From the NCBI RefSeq assembly GCF_964186625.1, contig NZ_OZ075108.1, positions 2,418,001-2,482,000 on the forward strand: DNA of 64,000 bases. The letters are read 5' to 3'. Position 1 is the first letter of the stretch. The number at the start of each line of letters is the position of its first letter. Under the pieces are notes generated by a model. That model saw only the letters and a program-made list of their open reading frames with translations. It had not been told where the DNA came from and searched no databases. Source of the DNA: Asticcacaulis sp. MM231 (GTDB lineage Bacteria; Pseudomonadota; Alphaproteobacteria; Caulobacterales; Caulobacteraceae). This document shows positions 27,836 to 36,524 of this stretch, piece after piece. A program made the translations under genes and the position numbers.

Positions 27836-28738
27836 ATGACCTACGCCGCACCCGCCCTGATCGCCGCCGATTGGGGCACCACCAATTTCCGCCTGTTCCT
27901 CTTCGGCACCGATGGCAAGATCATCGCCAAGCACACGGCCAATATCGGCCTGAAAAACCTTGGCGTCCTGACCTTCGAGCAAGCGCTGCTCTCGGTCATG
28001 AAGGGTGATTTCGACCGTCCTGACCTGCCCATCCTGCTCTCCGGCATGGTCGGTTCGCGCACTGGCTGGGTTGAGGCGCCGTATCAGTCCTGCCCCTCCA
28101 GCCTGGCCGATATCGCCGCCCATCTGGTCACCGCCCCGTCCGACAAGCTGAAGGTCAGGATCGTGCCGGGCCTGAGCGCCTCCGCTGATCACGAAGGCCT
28201 GCTCAACGTCATGCGCGGCGAGGAAACCCAGCTCTTCGGCCTGGGGGACGGCGTGTTCGTCCTGCCCGGCACCCATTCCAAGTGGGCCAAGGTTGAAGGC
28301 GGCGTCATCGAAGGCTTCAGTTCCTACATGACGGGCGAAATGTTCCAGGTCCTGAAACGTAATTCCATCCTGGGCGACCTGATGGATAACGACAAGGACG
28401 ACGAAGATGCCTTCAAGCTGGGCGTCGATCGCGCCATGGCCGATAAGTCCTTCCTGTCGCTCGTCTTCTCGGTGCGCACAGAAGGCCTGTTCGGTCATAT
28501 CGCCCCGGAAAGTCTGTCCTCCTATCTTTCCGGCCTGCTCATCGGCTCGGAGATCCGCGCCGAAAGCATCCGCCATGGCATCCGCCCGGTTGGCATTGTC
28601 GGAGACGGCAGCCTGTCCAAACTCTACAAGCGCGCTCTGAACCACACCGGCTTTACCGACGTCACCATCTATGATGGCGATACGGCCGCCGCCGGCGGTC
28701 TGTGGGCCATCGCCCAGCAAGGAAAACTGGTACTATGA
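27836..28738 (+). CDS. dgoK: 2-dehydro-3-deoxygalactonokinase
   Basis: A 300-residue sugar kinase of the DgoK family that phosphorylates 2-dehydro-3-deoxy-D-galactonate with ATP. The N-terminal phosphate-binding block is ADWGTTNFRLFLF; other family blocks are ILLSGMVGSRTGWVEAPY, LPGTHSKWAKV with IEGFSSYMTGE, and the C-terminal GDGSLSKLYKRAL. Its stop codon overlaps the dgoA start by 4 bases (ATGA), so the two are translationally coupled. Confidence 0.93.
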   Translation: MTYAAPALIAADWGTTNFRLFLFGTDGKIIAKHTANIGLKNLGVLTFEQALLSVMKGDFDRPDLPILLSGMVGSRTGWVEAPYQSCPSSLADIAAHLVTAPSDKLKVRIVPGLSASADHEGLLNVMRGEETQLFGLGDGVFVLPGTHSKWAKVEGGVIEGFSSYMTGEMFQVLKRNSILGDLMDNDKDDEDAFKLGVDRAMADKSFLSLVFSVRTEGLFGHIAPESLSSYLSGLLIGSEIRAESIRHGIRPVGIVGDGSLSKLYKRALNHTGFTDVTIYDGDTAAAGGLWAIAQQGKLVL

Positions 28739-29376
28739 CATTAAATGAACAGTGGCAGGACGCCCTGAGAACCCTGCCCCTGGTGGCGATCCTGCGTGGG
28801 CTGCGCCCTGATGAAGCGCTTGGCGTCGGCGAAATGCTGGTCGAGGCCGGTTTCAAGATCGTCGAAGTGCCGCTCAACTCGCCTGAACCCTTCGATTCGA
28901 TCAAGCTGCTGGTGCAGGCCTTGGGCAAACGCGCCATTGTCGGCGCCGGCACGGTTTTGAACGTCGCCGCTGTCGAGACGCTGCACGCGGTCGGCGGCCA
29001 GATCTGCATCTCGCCCAACGCCAATCCGGAGGTCATCCGCCGCGCCAAACAACTCGGCATGATCTCCTTCCCGGCCTTCTTCACCCCGACCGAAGCCTTT
29101 TCGGCTATCGACGCCGGCGCCGATGCCATCAAGCTGTTCCCTGCCGAACTGGCCGGCACCACCGGGCTGAAAGCTATGAAAGCCGTCCTGCCGAAAAACG
29201 TCCCGGTCTTCCCGGTCGGCGGCGTTAATCCGGACAATATGAAGGATTTCATCGACGCCGGCGCTGCCGGTTTCGGCATCGGCTCGGCCGTCTTCAAGCC
29301 CGGTGATACGCCGGAGACCGTCTATAAGAAGGCCAAGGCCTTTGTCGACGGCTGGAACGCGCGGCAAAAGGCCTAG
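28735..29376 (+). CDS. dgoA: 2-dehydro-3-deoxy-6-phosphogalactonate aldolase
   Basis: A 213-residue class I aldolase of the KDPG/KDPGal family that splits 2-dehydro-3-deoxy-6-phosphogalactonate to pyruvate and glyceraldehyde 3-phosphate. The Schiff-base lysine is K133 in AIKLFPAE; E44 in IVEVPLNS and the phosphate site FPVGGVNPDNM are present. The ATG at 28735, inside the end of dgoK, is preferred to earlier codons because of the ATGA overlap. It is the last gene of the galactonate cluster. Confidence 0.93.
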   Translation: MTLNEQWQDALRTLPLVAILRGLRPDEALGVGEMLVEAGFKIVEVPLNSPEPFDSIKLLVQALGKRAIVGAGTVLNVAAVETLHAVGGQICISPNANPEVIRRAKQLGMISFPAFFTPTEAFSAIDAGADAIKLFPAELAGTTGLKAMKAVLPKNVPVFPVGGVNPDNMKDFIDAGAAGFGIGSAVFKPGDTPETVYKKAKAFVDGWNARQKA

Positions 29377-29420
29377 TCGGTCAACGACTGCGCAACAGTC
29401 TGCATACTCGGATATTGTGG

Positions 29421-29894
29421 TCAGGCTGCGGCCTGTTCGGCGAAGTCGAGACGCGCCTGTTTTATCTGTGCATGATGCGCGGCGGCCCACGCCATCAGCC
29501 CCATCAGAGGCGGCATCATCGATTCGCCCAGCGGGGTCAGGCGGTACTCGACGCTTGGCGGCAAGGTCGGGAAAACATGCCGGCTGATTAGCCCATCAGC
29601 CTGCAAATCACGCAGGGTCTGGGTCAGCATACGCTGCGATATATCGGGCACGGCGCGCTTCAGTTCGCCGAAACGATGCGGCTTTGAGCCGAGCGCCACC
29701 ATTAACAGGCTCGACCATTTGTCGCCGATATGATCCATGACATCGCGCACAGGGCATTTGCTGCTGTCCACCTTGCCGCCGATGCTTTGCATGACGCCCT
29801 GCATGGCCGCCAACAGGTCTGGCGTAATGTGAGGTGGTTCCTTCAAGGTAACTATCTCCCGAAAAACTGCCGTCTTTACAAGTGATCCATACAT
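29421..29894 (-). CDS. HxlR-family transcriptional regulator
   Basis: A 157-residue winged-helix regulator. The HxlR domain spans about 45-145 with C47[18 protein letters not shown], then [31 protein letters not shown] (recognition helix) and VEYRLTPLG (wing). The single cysteine before the helix is the redox-sensing residue in relatives such as YodB, QorR and HypR. It is divergent from the quinone reductase gene with only 52 bases between starts, which strongly suggests that it controls that gene and itself, perhaps in response to quinones or electrophiles. Confidence 0.88.
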   Translation of the reverse strand: MYGSLVKTAVFREIVTLKEPPHITPDLLAAMQGVMQSIGGKVDSSKCPVRDVMDHIGDKWSSLLMVALGSKPHRFGELKRAVPDISQRMLTQTLRDLQADGLISRHVFPTLPPSVEYRLTPLGESMMPPLMGLMAWAAAHHAQIKQARLDFAEQAAA

Positions 29895-29946
29895 ACTATT
29901 TTACACATGGTCTCAATTCGTAACTACATACCACAAAGGAACCACC
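29895..29946. promoter_or_regulatory. Shared promoter/operator of the HxlR-quinone reductase pair
   Basis: The 52 bases between the divergent starts hold two TACATAC repeats, at 29890-29896 (overlapping the regulator start) and 29925-29931, which are candidate half-sites for the HxlR protein. CAAAGGA serves as ribosome site for the plus-strand gene. Confidence 0.4.
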
Positions 29947-30807
29947 ATGTCCAATCTCCTCGTAACCGGCGCCAATGGCAAGCTTGGCCGTCATGTCGTG
30001 TCGCTTCTGCTTGAATCCGGCAAAGACCACATCATCGCCGCTTCGCGCGACACCGCCAAACTGGCCGATCTCGCCGCCAAGGGGGCCGAAACCCGCCACG
30101 TCGATTTCGATGACGCGGGCTCCTTGGCCGAAGCCTTCAAGGGCGTCGACCGCGTGCTGATCATCTCGACCGACGCGCTCGGTTCCGGTCAGCGCCTCAC
30201 CCAGCACAAGGCCGCCGTTAAGGCCGCTACTGAGGCCGGCGCAGAGATCGTCTATACCTCCATGACGAAGCCGGAAACCTCGGCGGTTGTCTTCGCACCC
30301 GATCATGCCGGCACGGAGCGGGCTATCCTGGACAGCGGCGTGCGTTACACAATCCTGCGCAACGCCTGGTATCAGGAAAACCTGTTCATGAACCTGCCGG
30401 CCGCCTTCGCTTCCGGCACGCTCTACACCTCCGCCGGCGATGGCAAGCTGTCGCACGTCTCCCACGCCGATGCCGCCCGTGCTGCCGCCGCCGCGCTCAG
30501 CAAGCCCGCCGTCAACGAAACCCTGACCATCACCGGCCCTGAACTGCTGAGCACACAGCAGATCGCTGATCTTGCTTCTGAGATCGTCGGCAAGCCGCTG
30601 GCCGTGGTCAATCTAAGCGACGAACAACTGGCCGGCGGCATGAAGGCGGCGGGTGTGCCCGAAGCCATCATCCCCACGCTGGTTTCCTTCGACACCAACA
30701 CCCGCGAAGGTGGTTTCGATATCCTGACCCATGATGTCGAGGCCCTGACCGGCCGTAAACCTGAAGCTCTGCGCGCCTTCCTAGAAGCTAATAAAGCGGC
30801 GTTCTGA
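29947..30807 (+). CDS. qorB: NAD(P)H:quinone oxidoreductase, QorB/YtfG-like
   Basis: A 286-residue atypical short-chain dehydrogenase (NmrA type). The NADP-binding motif is VTGANGKLGRHVV at the N-terminus; RDTAKLADLAAKGAETR follows and matches the cofactor-specificity loop. The block YTILRNAWYQENLF is typical of QorB (YtfG), which reduces quinones with NADPH. Divergence from an HxlR gene matches the ytfG/ytfH arrangement in enterobacteria, supporting a role in quinone detoxification. Confidence 0.85.
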   Translation: MSNLLVTGANGKLGRHVVSLLLESGKDHIIAASRDTAKLADLAAKGAETRHVDFDDAGSLAEAFKGVDRVLIISTDALGSGQRLTQHKAAVKAATEAGAEIVYTSMTKPETSAVVFAPDHAGTERAILDSGVRYTILRNAWYQENLFMNLPAAFASGTLYTSAGDGKLSHVSHADAARAAAAALSKPAVNETLTITGPELLSTQQIADLASEIVGKPLAVVNLSDEQLAGGMKAAGVPEAIIPTLVSFDTNTREGGFDILTHDVEALTGRKPEALRAFLEANKAAF

Positions 30808-30822
30808 TACTTGCCCGATCAT

Positions 30823-30849
30823 GCATGTCCGGTTATCACACGGACATGC
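30823..30849 (+). promoter_or_regulatory. Hairpin enclosing two possible GNAT start codons
   Basis: GCATGTCCG (30823-30831) pairs perfectly with CGGACATGC (30841-30849) around a 9-base loop. The two in-frame ATG codons at 30825 and 30846 lie one in each arm, so folding of the mRNA would hide both. Confidence 0.5.
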
Positions 30850-31361
30850 GCATCCTGCCCGTAGCCCCCCACCACATCCCTGCCCTGTCGTCGCTCGCCA
30901 TGGAAACCTTCAGCGAGACCTTCGGCCATCTCTATCCGCCGGAAGATCTGCAGGCCTTCCTGCAAAAATCTTACGCACCGGAGCAGGTGGCAAGCGAAGT
31001 GGCGGACACCACGCAGTTCTGGCGCATCGTCTATGATGGCGATATGGCCGTCGCTTATCTGCATTGTGGCCCCGTCGGCCTGCCGCACCCGGATGCCGAC
31101 CCGACGCAGGCGGGCGAAGTAAAACGCCTCTATGTTCATTCCACCCAGCAGGGCAAAGGTCTCGGCAAAACACTGCTGAAACTGGCCATGGACTGGCTGA
31201 GCGAAACCTATGGCGTTGCCCCCCAGTGGATCGGCGTTTGGAGCGAGAACCTCAAGGCCCAGGCGCTTTATAACAGCCAAGGCTTCGAGCACGTTGGTGC
31301 GTATCAGTTCCCCGTCGGCCGTGTGCTGGACGATGAATTTATCCTGCGTCGGCAGCCTTAG
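30846..31361 (+). CDS. GNAT-family N-acetyltransferase
   Basis: A 171-residue acetyltransferase. The acetyl-CoA site is visible as VKRLYVHSTQQGKGLGKTLLKLAMDWL (motif A, with Q-Q-G-K-G-L-G) and ENLKAQALYNSQGFEHVG (motif B). The N-terminus MRILPVAPHHIPAL is a usual GNAT start, so 30846 is preferred over 30825; no clear ribosome site decides, and both starts sit in a hairpin. The acceptor molecule is unknown. The 3' end overlaps the convergent NUDIX gene by 23 bases. Confidence 0.8.
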   Translation: MRILPVAPHHIPALSSLAMETFSETFGHLYPPEDLQAFLQKSYAPEQVASEVADTTQFWRIVYDGDMAVAYLHCGPVGLPHPDADPTQAGEVKRLYVHSTQQGKGLGKTLLKLAMDWLSETYGVAPQWIGVWSENLKAQALYNSQGFEHVGAYQFPVGRVLDDEFILRRQP

Positions 31362-31806
31362 ACCACCTGCGCAGCCATGCCACCAGCGCCCACGCATAGC
31401 CCTCATTCTTGAGATGCGTGATCACCTCTAACGGACCGAGCCAGACCAGTTCGTGGTCGGCCTCACATTTGGCTTCAGGCTTTTCACCCAACAGCGTGAT
31501 CTCGAAGAAATGGGCGTGGTTGTTGTAAGGTGTACCATCCTCATGGATGAAGTAGTGCTTCAGATCTGTGATCGGCTGCCCGACCTCGACCAGGAGGCCG
31601 GTTTCTTCGCCGAATTCGCGCACCACCGCCTGCCGCGGCGTTTCGCCAGGATCGACCGCGCCGCCGGGAAAATCATACTCATACGGCCCGTAACCGATGC
31701 GCACGCAGGCGAGTTTGCCATCGCGCGCCAGTAAGCCATAGGCACCTGTGCGGTCGCCATAAGTCAGGGCCGGATCGGGCGTGCCGAACTGCTTAATCGC
31801 TGCCAT
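31339..31806 (-). CDS. NUDIX hydrolase
   Basis: A 155-residue NUDIX hydrolase. The full NUDIX box is present, GGAVDPGETPRQAVVREF followed by GEETGL, which fits GX5EX7REUXEEXGU. Such enzymes split nucleoside diphosphates linked to another group; the substrate cannot be told from the sequence. The ATG at 31806 lies within the last 14 bases of the S1/P1 nuclease gene, so the two are likely translated together; longer reading upstream is nuclease sequence in another frame. Confidence 0.85.
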   Translation of the reverse strand: MAAIKQFGTPDPALTYGDRTGAYGLLARDGKLACVRIGYGPYEYDFPGGAVDPGETPRQAVVREFGEETGLLVEVGQPITDLKHYFIHEDGTPYNNHAHFFEITLLGEKPEAKCEADHELVWLGPLEVITHLKNEGYAWALVAWLRRWSKAADAG

Positions 31807-32803
31807 AGAGTACACCATAAGGATCGGCGACCTTGTTGCCGACGAAGTCATCGTAAAGCGCTGGCTTGTAGCCCACCGGCATGGTCTTGGAATCGCGCCA
31901 GGCATCGAGCAGGACATCGCGCAGATTGGCCGCGCCCTCGCCCAGCCGCGCCGCCATAAAGGCCTTGCCGCGCGGATCGCCTTCCTTGAAGCCGCCATCT
32001 TTTTCTAGCTGATAAAGCGGCACAACCTGCGCATAGCCCTGCTTCAGGCGCGCCTTGACGCAGATATCGACAGCCTCCGTGCATGGTGTATAGGCCGGCA
32101 TGTTAGCGCGAATATCGGTCGCGCTGATGTTCGCACGCACATAGTCACCTTCCAGCGGACCATGGATGCGCTGGGTTGTGAACCCGTTCGAGTTCTCGCT
32201 CTCAGTCCAGCCATTATAGTTGACGCTGAGATGCAAGGGCTGAGTGGCGTCACCGACATAATGCGCCAGCACACCGATATCGCTCAGCGTCAGATGCTCA
32301 CGACGCAGGCGATCAGCACGATACCAGGCCTTTTTCACCTTGTCGGTCTCGCGCGTCTCCATCAGGCTGAGCACGCGCCAGTAGGCCATGTCCTTCACGA
32401 CCTGCTGATAGGCGTCGATGGTGGCATAGGGCAGATAGCCCGACTTGGCGGGGTCGATTCCCTTGGCGCGCAGGCTGGCTTCAAACTCCGACTTGGTTTT
32501 GGGCAAATCGTCGAGCGTCTGGCCGGCCAGGGTCAGGCCGTCCTTGTCGAGATCGATGAAATGAGCCGGGGTGCGTTCGGCGTCATGCACATCGCCGGCA
32601 CCGCGCCAGCGATCAGGCTCGCGCGCATATTCGCCGATATCGGCGATGGCGGCCGGACTGCGCAGAAAAGCGGGCACATAGGTTGGCAGCGCGCGCACGG
32701 CCTCTTCGGCCAGCAGGCGGTGTCCGGCGGCGCCCCAGGCCCAGGCAGCACCGGCTATGGCAACGCCTGTCAGGAAAGTGGCAGCGAGTAGTTTGAAGCG
32801 CAT
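31793..32803 (-). CDS. Exported S1/P1-type nuclease
   Basis: A 336-residue zinc-dependent nuclease acting on single-stranded nucleic acids outside the cytoplasm. The signal peptide ends AWA, which would leave tryptophan (W23 of WGAAGH) at the mature N-terminus, where it binds zinc in this family. Other zinc ligands lie in GAAGHRLLAE, GDVHD with PAHFIDLD, and IGVLAHYVGDATQPLHLSVN. A role in scavenging nucleotides or phosphate is likely. It is followed by an overlapping NUDIX gene, which fits a nucleotide-related unit. Confidence 0.9.
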   Translation of the reverse strand: MRFKLLAATFLTGVAIAGAAWAWGAAGHRLLAEEAVRALPTYVPAFLRSPAAIADIGEYAREPDRWRGAGDVHDAERTPAHFIDLDKDGLTLAGQTLDDLPKTKSEFEASLRAKGIDPAKSGYLPYATIDAYQQVVKDMAYWRVLSLMETRETDKVKKAWYRADRLRREHLTLSDIGVLAHYVGDATQPLHLSVNYNGWTESENSNGFTTQRIHGPLEGDYVRANISATDIRANMPAYTPCTEAVDICVKARLKQGYAQVVPLYQLEKDGGFKEGDPRGKAFMAARLGEGAANLRDVLLDAWRDSKTMPVGYKPALYDDFVGNKVADPYGVLYGSD

Positions 32804-32855
32804 AGTGATAGCCCCATAAGATCCACCCCCGGATTTATGACATGCTTAGTCGTAC

Positions 32856-33185
32856 TCAGTCCGTTTCGGGTGCAAGCGTGACCTGCAAACCGTTCAGATC
32901 ATCCCGCATCAGAATTTGGCATGAGAGACGCGAATTGCGCTTCACATTGAAGGCTTCATCGAGCTTCTCGTCTTCCTCGTCCGACTTCGGAATCAGCTTA
33001 CCGGCCCAGTCACCATCGACATAAACGTGACATGTGGCACATTCGAGACAGCCACCGCATTCCGCCTTAATCGGTAAGCCGTTGTCGCGGATGATTTCCA
33101 TGATCCGCCAGCCTTCGAGCGCCGGCAGAGTATGAACTACGCCGTCGCGGTCGGTACAGATGATGTGCAGCTCTTCGTCGCTCAT
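32856..33185 (-). CDS. [2Fe-2S] ferredoxin, adrenodoxin type
   Basis: A 109-residue electron carrier. The cluster ligands are C43, C49, C52 and C89, in the pattern CGGCLECATC plus SCQI, which is the adrenodoxin (Isc-type) spacing. The acidic segment PKSDEEDEKLDEAF between the third and fourth ligand is also typical. Partners could be a cytochrome P450 or Fe-S assembly, but none is encoded nearby, so the role is open. The gene stands alone on the minus strand. Confidence 0.9.
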   Translation of the reverse strand: MSDEELHIICTDRDGVVHTLPALEGWRIMEIIRDNGLPIKAECGGCLECATCHVYVDGDWAGKLIPKSDEEDEKLDEAFNVKRNSRLSCQILMRDDLNGLQVTLAPETD

Positions 33186-33263
33186 GATGCCGGTATCTTT
33201 GTTCTGAGTGGCAGATAGGTGGTGCGCGCCTGCGTTTAAAGGCGCGATCCCTCCCTGCCAAGC

Positions 33264-33284
33264 AAAAAAGCCGTCTAGCGGCTT
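33264..33284 (-). terminator. Short terminator at the end of the Hpt gene
   Basis: On the minus strand AGCCG-CTAGA-CGGCT is followed by TTTTTTG. The TAG stop codon of the Hpt gene lies within the loop, so gene end and terminator overlap. Confidence 0.7.
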
Positions 33285-33628
33285 AAAGAGCGCAGTTGCA
33301 GGGCATGCAGATAGGCTGCGACGTCATGCAGAGCCGCGTTCATAGCCGATTGCACGTTCTCCAGCCGACGCTCGGCGCCATGAACATCGCCGCGCTCCGC
33401 TGCCTCGGCCGCCGCCGCCAAGAGCCCGGCGCCGATGCCGGCAGCCGCCCCCTTGATGGTGTGAGCGGCATCGCGCCACCCCTCGTGCGAGGTATTTAGA
33501 AGTGGCGCCCACAGTTCGCACTGGTGCTGGAAGATGTGCAGCACCTCCTCGATCACCACCGTATCACTCAGGGTATAAGCTTCCAGATGGCCGAAATCGA
33601 CAACGCCGGTAAGATCGCGCAGGGCCAT
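33275..33628 (-). CDS. Histidine phosphotransfer (Hpt) domain protein
   Basis: A 117-residue single-domain four-helix phosphotransfer protein. The phosphorylated histidine is H56 in DAAHTIKGAAAGIGA, the standard Hpt motif. It would pass phosphate between a hybrid kinase and a response regulator. No kinase or receiver gene is adjacent, so its partners are not known. The gene ends inside its own terminator. Confidence 0.85.
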   Translation of the reverse strand: MALRDLTGVVDFGHLEAYTLSDTVVIEEVLHIFQHQCELWAPLLNTSHEGWRDAAHTIKGAAAGIGAGLLAAAAEAAERGDVHGAERRLENVQSAMNAALHDVAAYLHALQLRSLSR

Positions 33629-33854
33629 GAAGGTCTCCGTCCGTGGCGGGAATCAGAAGAACACTATTATACGGGCGTGGGTCAGCGGCAAGGCCTCCCA
33701 ACCTCTTGTTTTTCGGGCCTTTTGAAAAAACTTGGATAAATCCTTTTTTGCACTTGCCACGGAAAAATAATTGGCTATGTTCCGCGCCTCACCAACGGGG
33801 TCACCAAGCCCGCTGGTTGCTCCTTAAAGAGCACTGCTTAAAGAGAAGTGGTTC

Positions 33855-33930
<76 letters not shown>

Positions 33931-34070
33931 CTTCTCCTTCCGCCAAATAAGGCGTTGATTTTTCTCAATAATTTCGCCGCAAATTTTCGCTCAGTGTAGC
34001 AAAAAATGCCGTTTGGTGTAACAAATCTTCCACACCGCTGTTACACGACGACGACGAGACCTTTGCCGCT

Positions 34071-34442
34071 CTAACGAGCTTTCCAGCGTGTCGCCCCAGC
34101 CGCAATAACTCGTTTGGTATGAGCGCTATATATCGCCAGCTTTGCTGCTCTGTGGGGTCGGTCTGAACTGTTCAAGGTTTGGCTCATCTGCCTGTAGAGG
34201 GCATTGGCTTCCTCGGCGCTTAGGCTCCCCATTTTATACATAAACATCAAATAGACATCTGGGCACTGGCCGATGTTTTGAAGCGTCAGCGCATCGGCCA
34301 GACTGATTATATCAACCTGCCCATTGTCGTAGAGATAAACTTCGTTGTGCGGCGTCACCCCATACCGCGCTATCGACGGCACGGCATTTTGTGGATCAAA
34401 GGCGTGCTGGTCTGAAACCATTATAAAATCACTCATCGCCAT
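34071..34442 (-). CDS. Hypothetical protein
   Basis: A 123-residue protein of unknown family. It has a basic C-terminus (RPHRAAKLA to RWKAR) and a central segment PDVYLMFMYKMGSLSAEEANALYRQMSQ that is predicted helical; there is no signal peptide or membrane segment. AAAGGA about 7 bases before the ATG at 34442 supports that start; ATG 34436 is also possible. It lies between tRNA-Lys and insertion-sequence remains, so it may belong to the mobile region. Confidence 0.5.
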   Translation of the reverse strand: MAMSDFIMVSDQHAFDPQNAVPSIARYGVTPHNEVYLYDNGQVDIISLADALTLQNIGQCPDVYLMFMYKMGSLSAEEANALYRQMSQTLNSSDRPHRAAKLAIYSAHTKRVIAAGATRWKAR

Positions 34443-34512
34443 CACGATCCTTTTCCAAGACCGACAACAAAACTTTCGCTGCTAATTCATGGTCTGGCTC
34501 AGAGTTCGTCGG

Positions 34513-35046
34513 TCAGCGCGTGCCAAAGAGGGATGGGGCACCATCACGATCCTGAATATCCGCCGCATGGATGACGACAAATAACAGCAGTCCCAAGGTG
34601 TCGGTGATGATATGCCGCTTGCGACCCTTGATCTTCTTACCAGCATCATAGCCACGAACACCGCCACTTTCGGTCGTTTTGACGCTCTGACTGTCGATGA
34701 CGCCGGCTGAGGGGCTGGCTTCACGGCCCTCCAGTTCGCGTGCCGCCATGACGAGCAGGTGATTGATCTTCTGCCATAGACCGCTGCTACGCCAATCATA
34801 GAAATAGCCCTGAACGGTCGTCATCGGGGGAAAGTCCTTCGGCAACATCCGCCACTGGCAACCCGAGGACGCAATATACAGGATCGCATTCACCACGGCC
34901 CGCATCGACGTTGTGCGCGGTCGACCGCCACGTTTGGCAGGCGGAAGTAATGGGGCCAATAAAGACCACTCTTGTTCCGTCATATCGCTTGGATAGCGCG
35001 ACGATTTGCGTCTATGCTCGACGCGGGCAATATCATCCCAAGGCAT
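34513..35046 (-). pseudogene. IS5-family transposase, 3' part lost
   Basis: The first 170 or so residues are a clear IS5-family transposase: RYPSDMTEQEWSLLAPLLPPA, GRPRTTSMRAVVNAILYI, QWRMLPKDFPP and the first catalytic aspartate in GVIDSQSVKTTESGG, followed by GRKRHIITDTLGLL. After DIQDRDGAP, where the second catalytic aspartate should follow, the sequence ends in SLFGTR. About 90 residues with the rest of the DDE triad are missing, and I found no terminal inverted repeats. It is a non-functional remnant. Confidence 0.85.
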
Positions 35047-35205
35047 CCGAATCTCCGTTTCTTCGCAACAAACAGAGAATCACAACCTATTGATATTGCC
35101 CACCTTCTTTTCGGTCAGATGGGGTGGTTGCCGCCCCTCCCAGACGGCATCGCAATGTGCCAAAATAGTGGTGTTATAGGCCACTTAGCGGAAAGGACGG
35201 CAACC

Positions 35206-36150
35206 GTGACGAAGAATACAATGATTGGAGTAGACTTGGCAAAGTCTGTTTTTCAACTGCATGGCGCGTCAATGACGGGTGAGGTGCGGTTTAAGAAGAA
35301 GCTTTCCAGGGAAGGTTTTTTGAAATTCATGTCGGACCAAGTCCCTGCGATTGTGGTGATGGAGGCTTGTGGCAGCGCGCATTACTGGGCCCGTGAGATG
35401 ACGCGGCTCGGCCACGAGGTGAAGCTGATCGCGCCGCAGTACGTGAAGCCGTTTGTAAAGCGTCAGAAAAATGATGCGGCAGACGCCGAGGCCATCGTAA
35501 TTGCGGCCCAGCGGCCCGAAATGCGCTTCGTTGAACCGAAGTCGCCTGAGCAGCAAAGCCGGGCAGTTTTGTTTCGGGCTCGCGAACGGCTTGTGCATCA
35601 GCGCACCGAACTGGTCAACGCGCTCAGGGCGTGCCTCTATGAATACGGCCACGCTGTCCCGCAGGGGATACGTCAGGTCAAGCGGATCGAAGAGATCCTG
35701 AATGAACCAAACAGTGACTTGCCAAATCTGATGCGCGAGGAATGTCAGGACCTGCTGAAACAGATCGCTGAAAAGACGGCGCGCATTGATGCACGGACCG
35801 AGAAGATCAAGGCAATGGCTGGGGAAACTGACACAGCGCGGCGCTTGCAGACGATCCCCGGTGTTGGCCCATTGACCGCCTTGGCGATCGAGGCCTTTGC
35901 ACCGGCCATGGAAAGCTTTAAGTGCGGTCGCGACTTCTCAGCATGGCTGGGTCTCGTCCCCCGCCAGTTCTCTTCCGGCGGTAAAGAAAGGCTTGGCGGG
36001 GTTTCCAAGGCTGGGCAGTCCGATATCCGCAGATTGCTGATTATCGGCGCGATGTCTCGCCTGAACTGGTTGGGACGTAAATCGGTTCCTGACGGGTCAT
36101 GGCTTGCGCGGATGATAGCACGAAAGCCTAGAATGCTTGTGGCGATATGA
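35206..36150 (+). pseudogene. IS110-family (IS1111-type) transposase, C-terminus truncated
   Basis: Starts at GTG 35206 with AAGGACGG upstream and reads VTKNTMIGVDLAKSVFQLHG, the DEDD N-terminal block, then EACGSAHYWAREM, KNDAADAEAI, LQTIPGVGPLTALA and WLGLVPRQFSSGGKERLGGVSK, which holds the catalytic serine. The 314-residue protein stops after ARKPRMLVAI, where intact relatives continue with ALANKxAR and about 20 more residues. The loss is small and the catalytic residues remain, so partial activity cannot be excluded. The 150 bases upstream show no gene. Confidence 0.8.
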
Positions 36151-36524
36151 GAAGCTCGAACACAAATATATCCGCACGCGGGGCAAGCTCGGCCATCCGG
36201 CCAAATCAAAGCTTCAAATATGCGACGGCAGCGTCAAAAAAAGTGGCGACCATGTCATCGACAGGCTCTACTTTTTGCGTGAAACTGGTCGGCCCAGTTT
36301 GACATCGTCGCATCCACGTTCGCAAATTAAGGGAATATGGAGTGATTTGCTTTACAAAACTGAACTTCACCGGATTTGCCGGAGGCCGGTTTATAAAAGT
36401 TAGCTGCTACCGCTAGAACGAGACCGTTCATGGTTTCGAAAAACTCTCTGGCCCGTTGAAGCTTCCCCATTTACGTTAAATTCCTTTTGATCAGTACAAC
36501 CAGGCGTGATAGCGGACGCGCAAT
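36151..36524. other. Gene-free stretch after the IS1111-type remnant
   Basis: The 374 bases contain short open frames without family likeness. The first 60 bases may be remains of the insertion sequence. No promoter or structure stands out. Confidence 0.3.
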
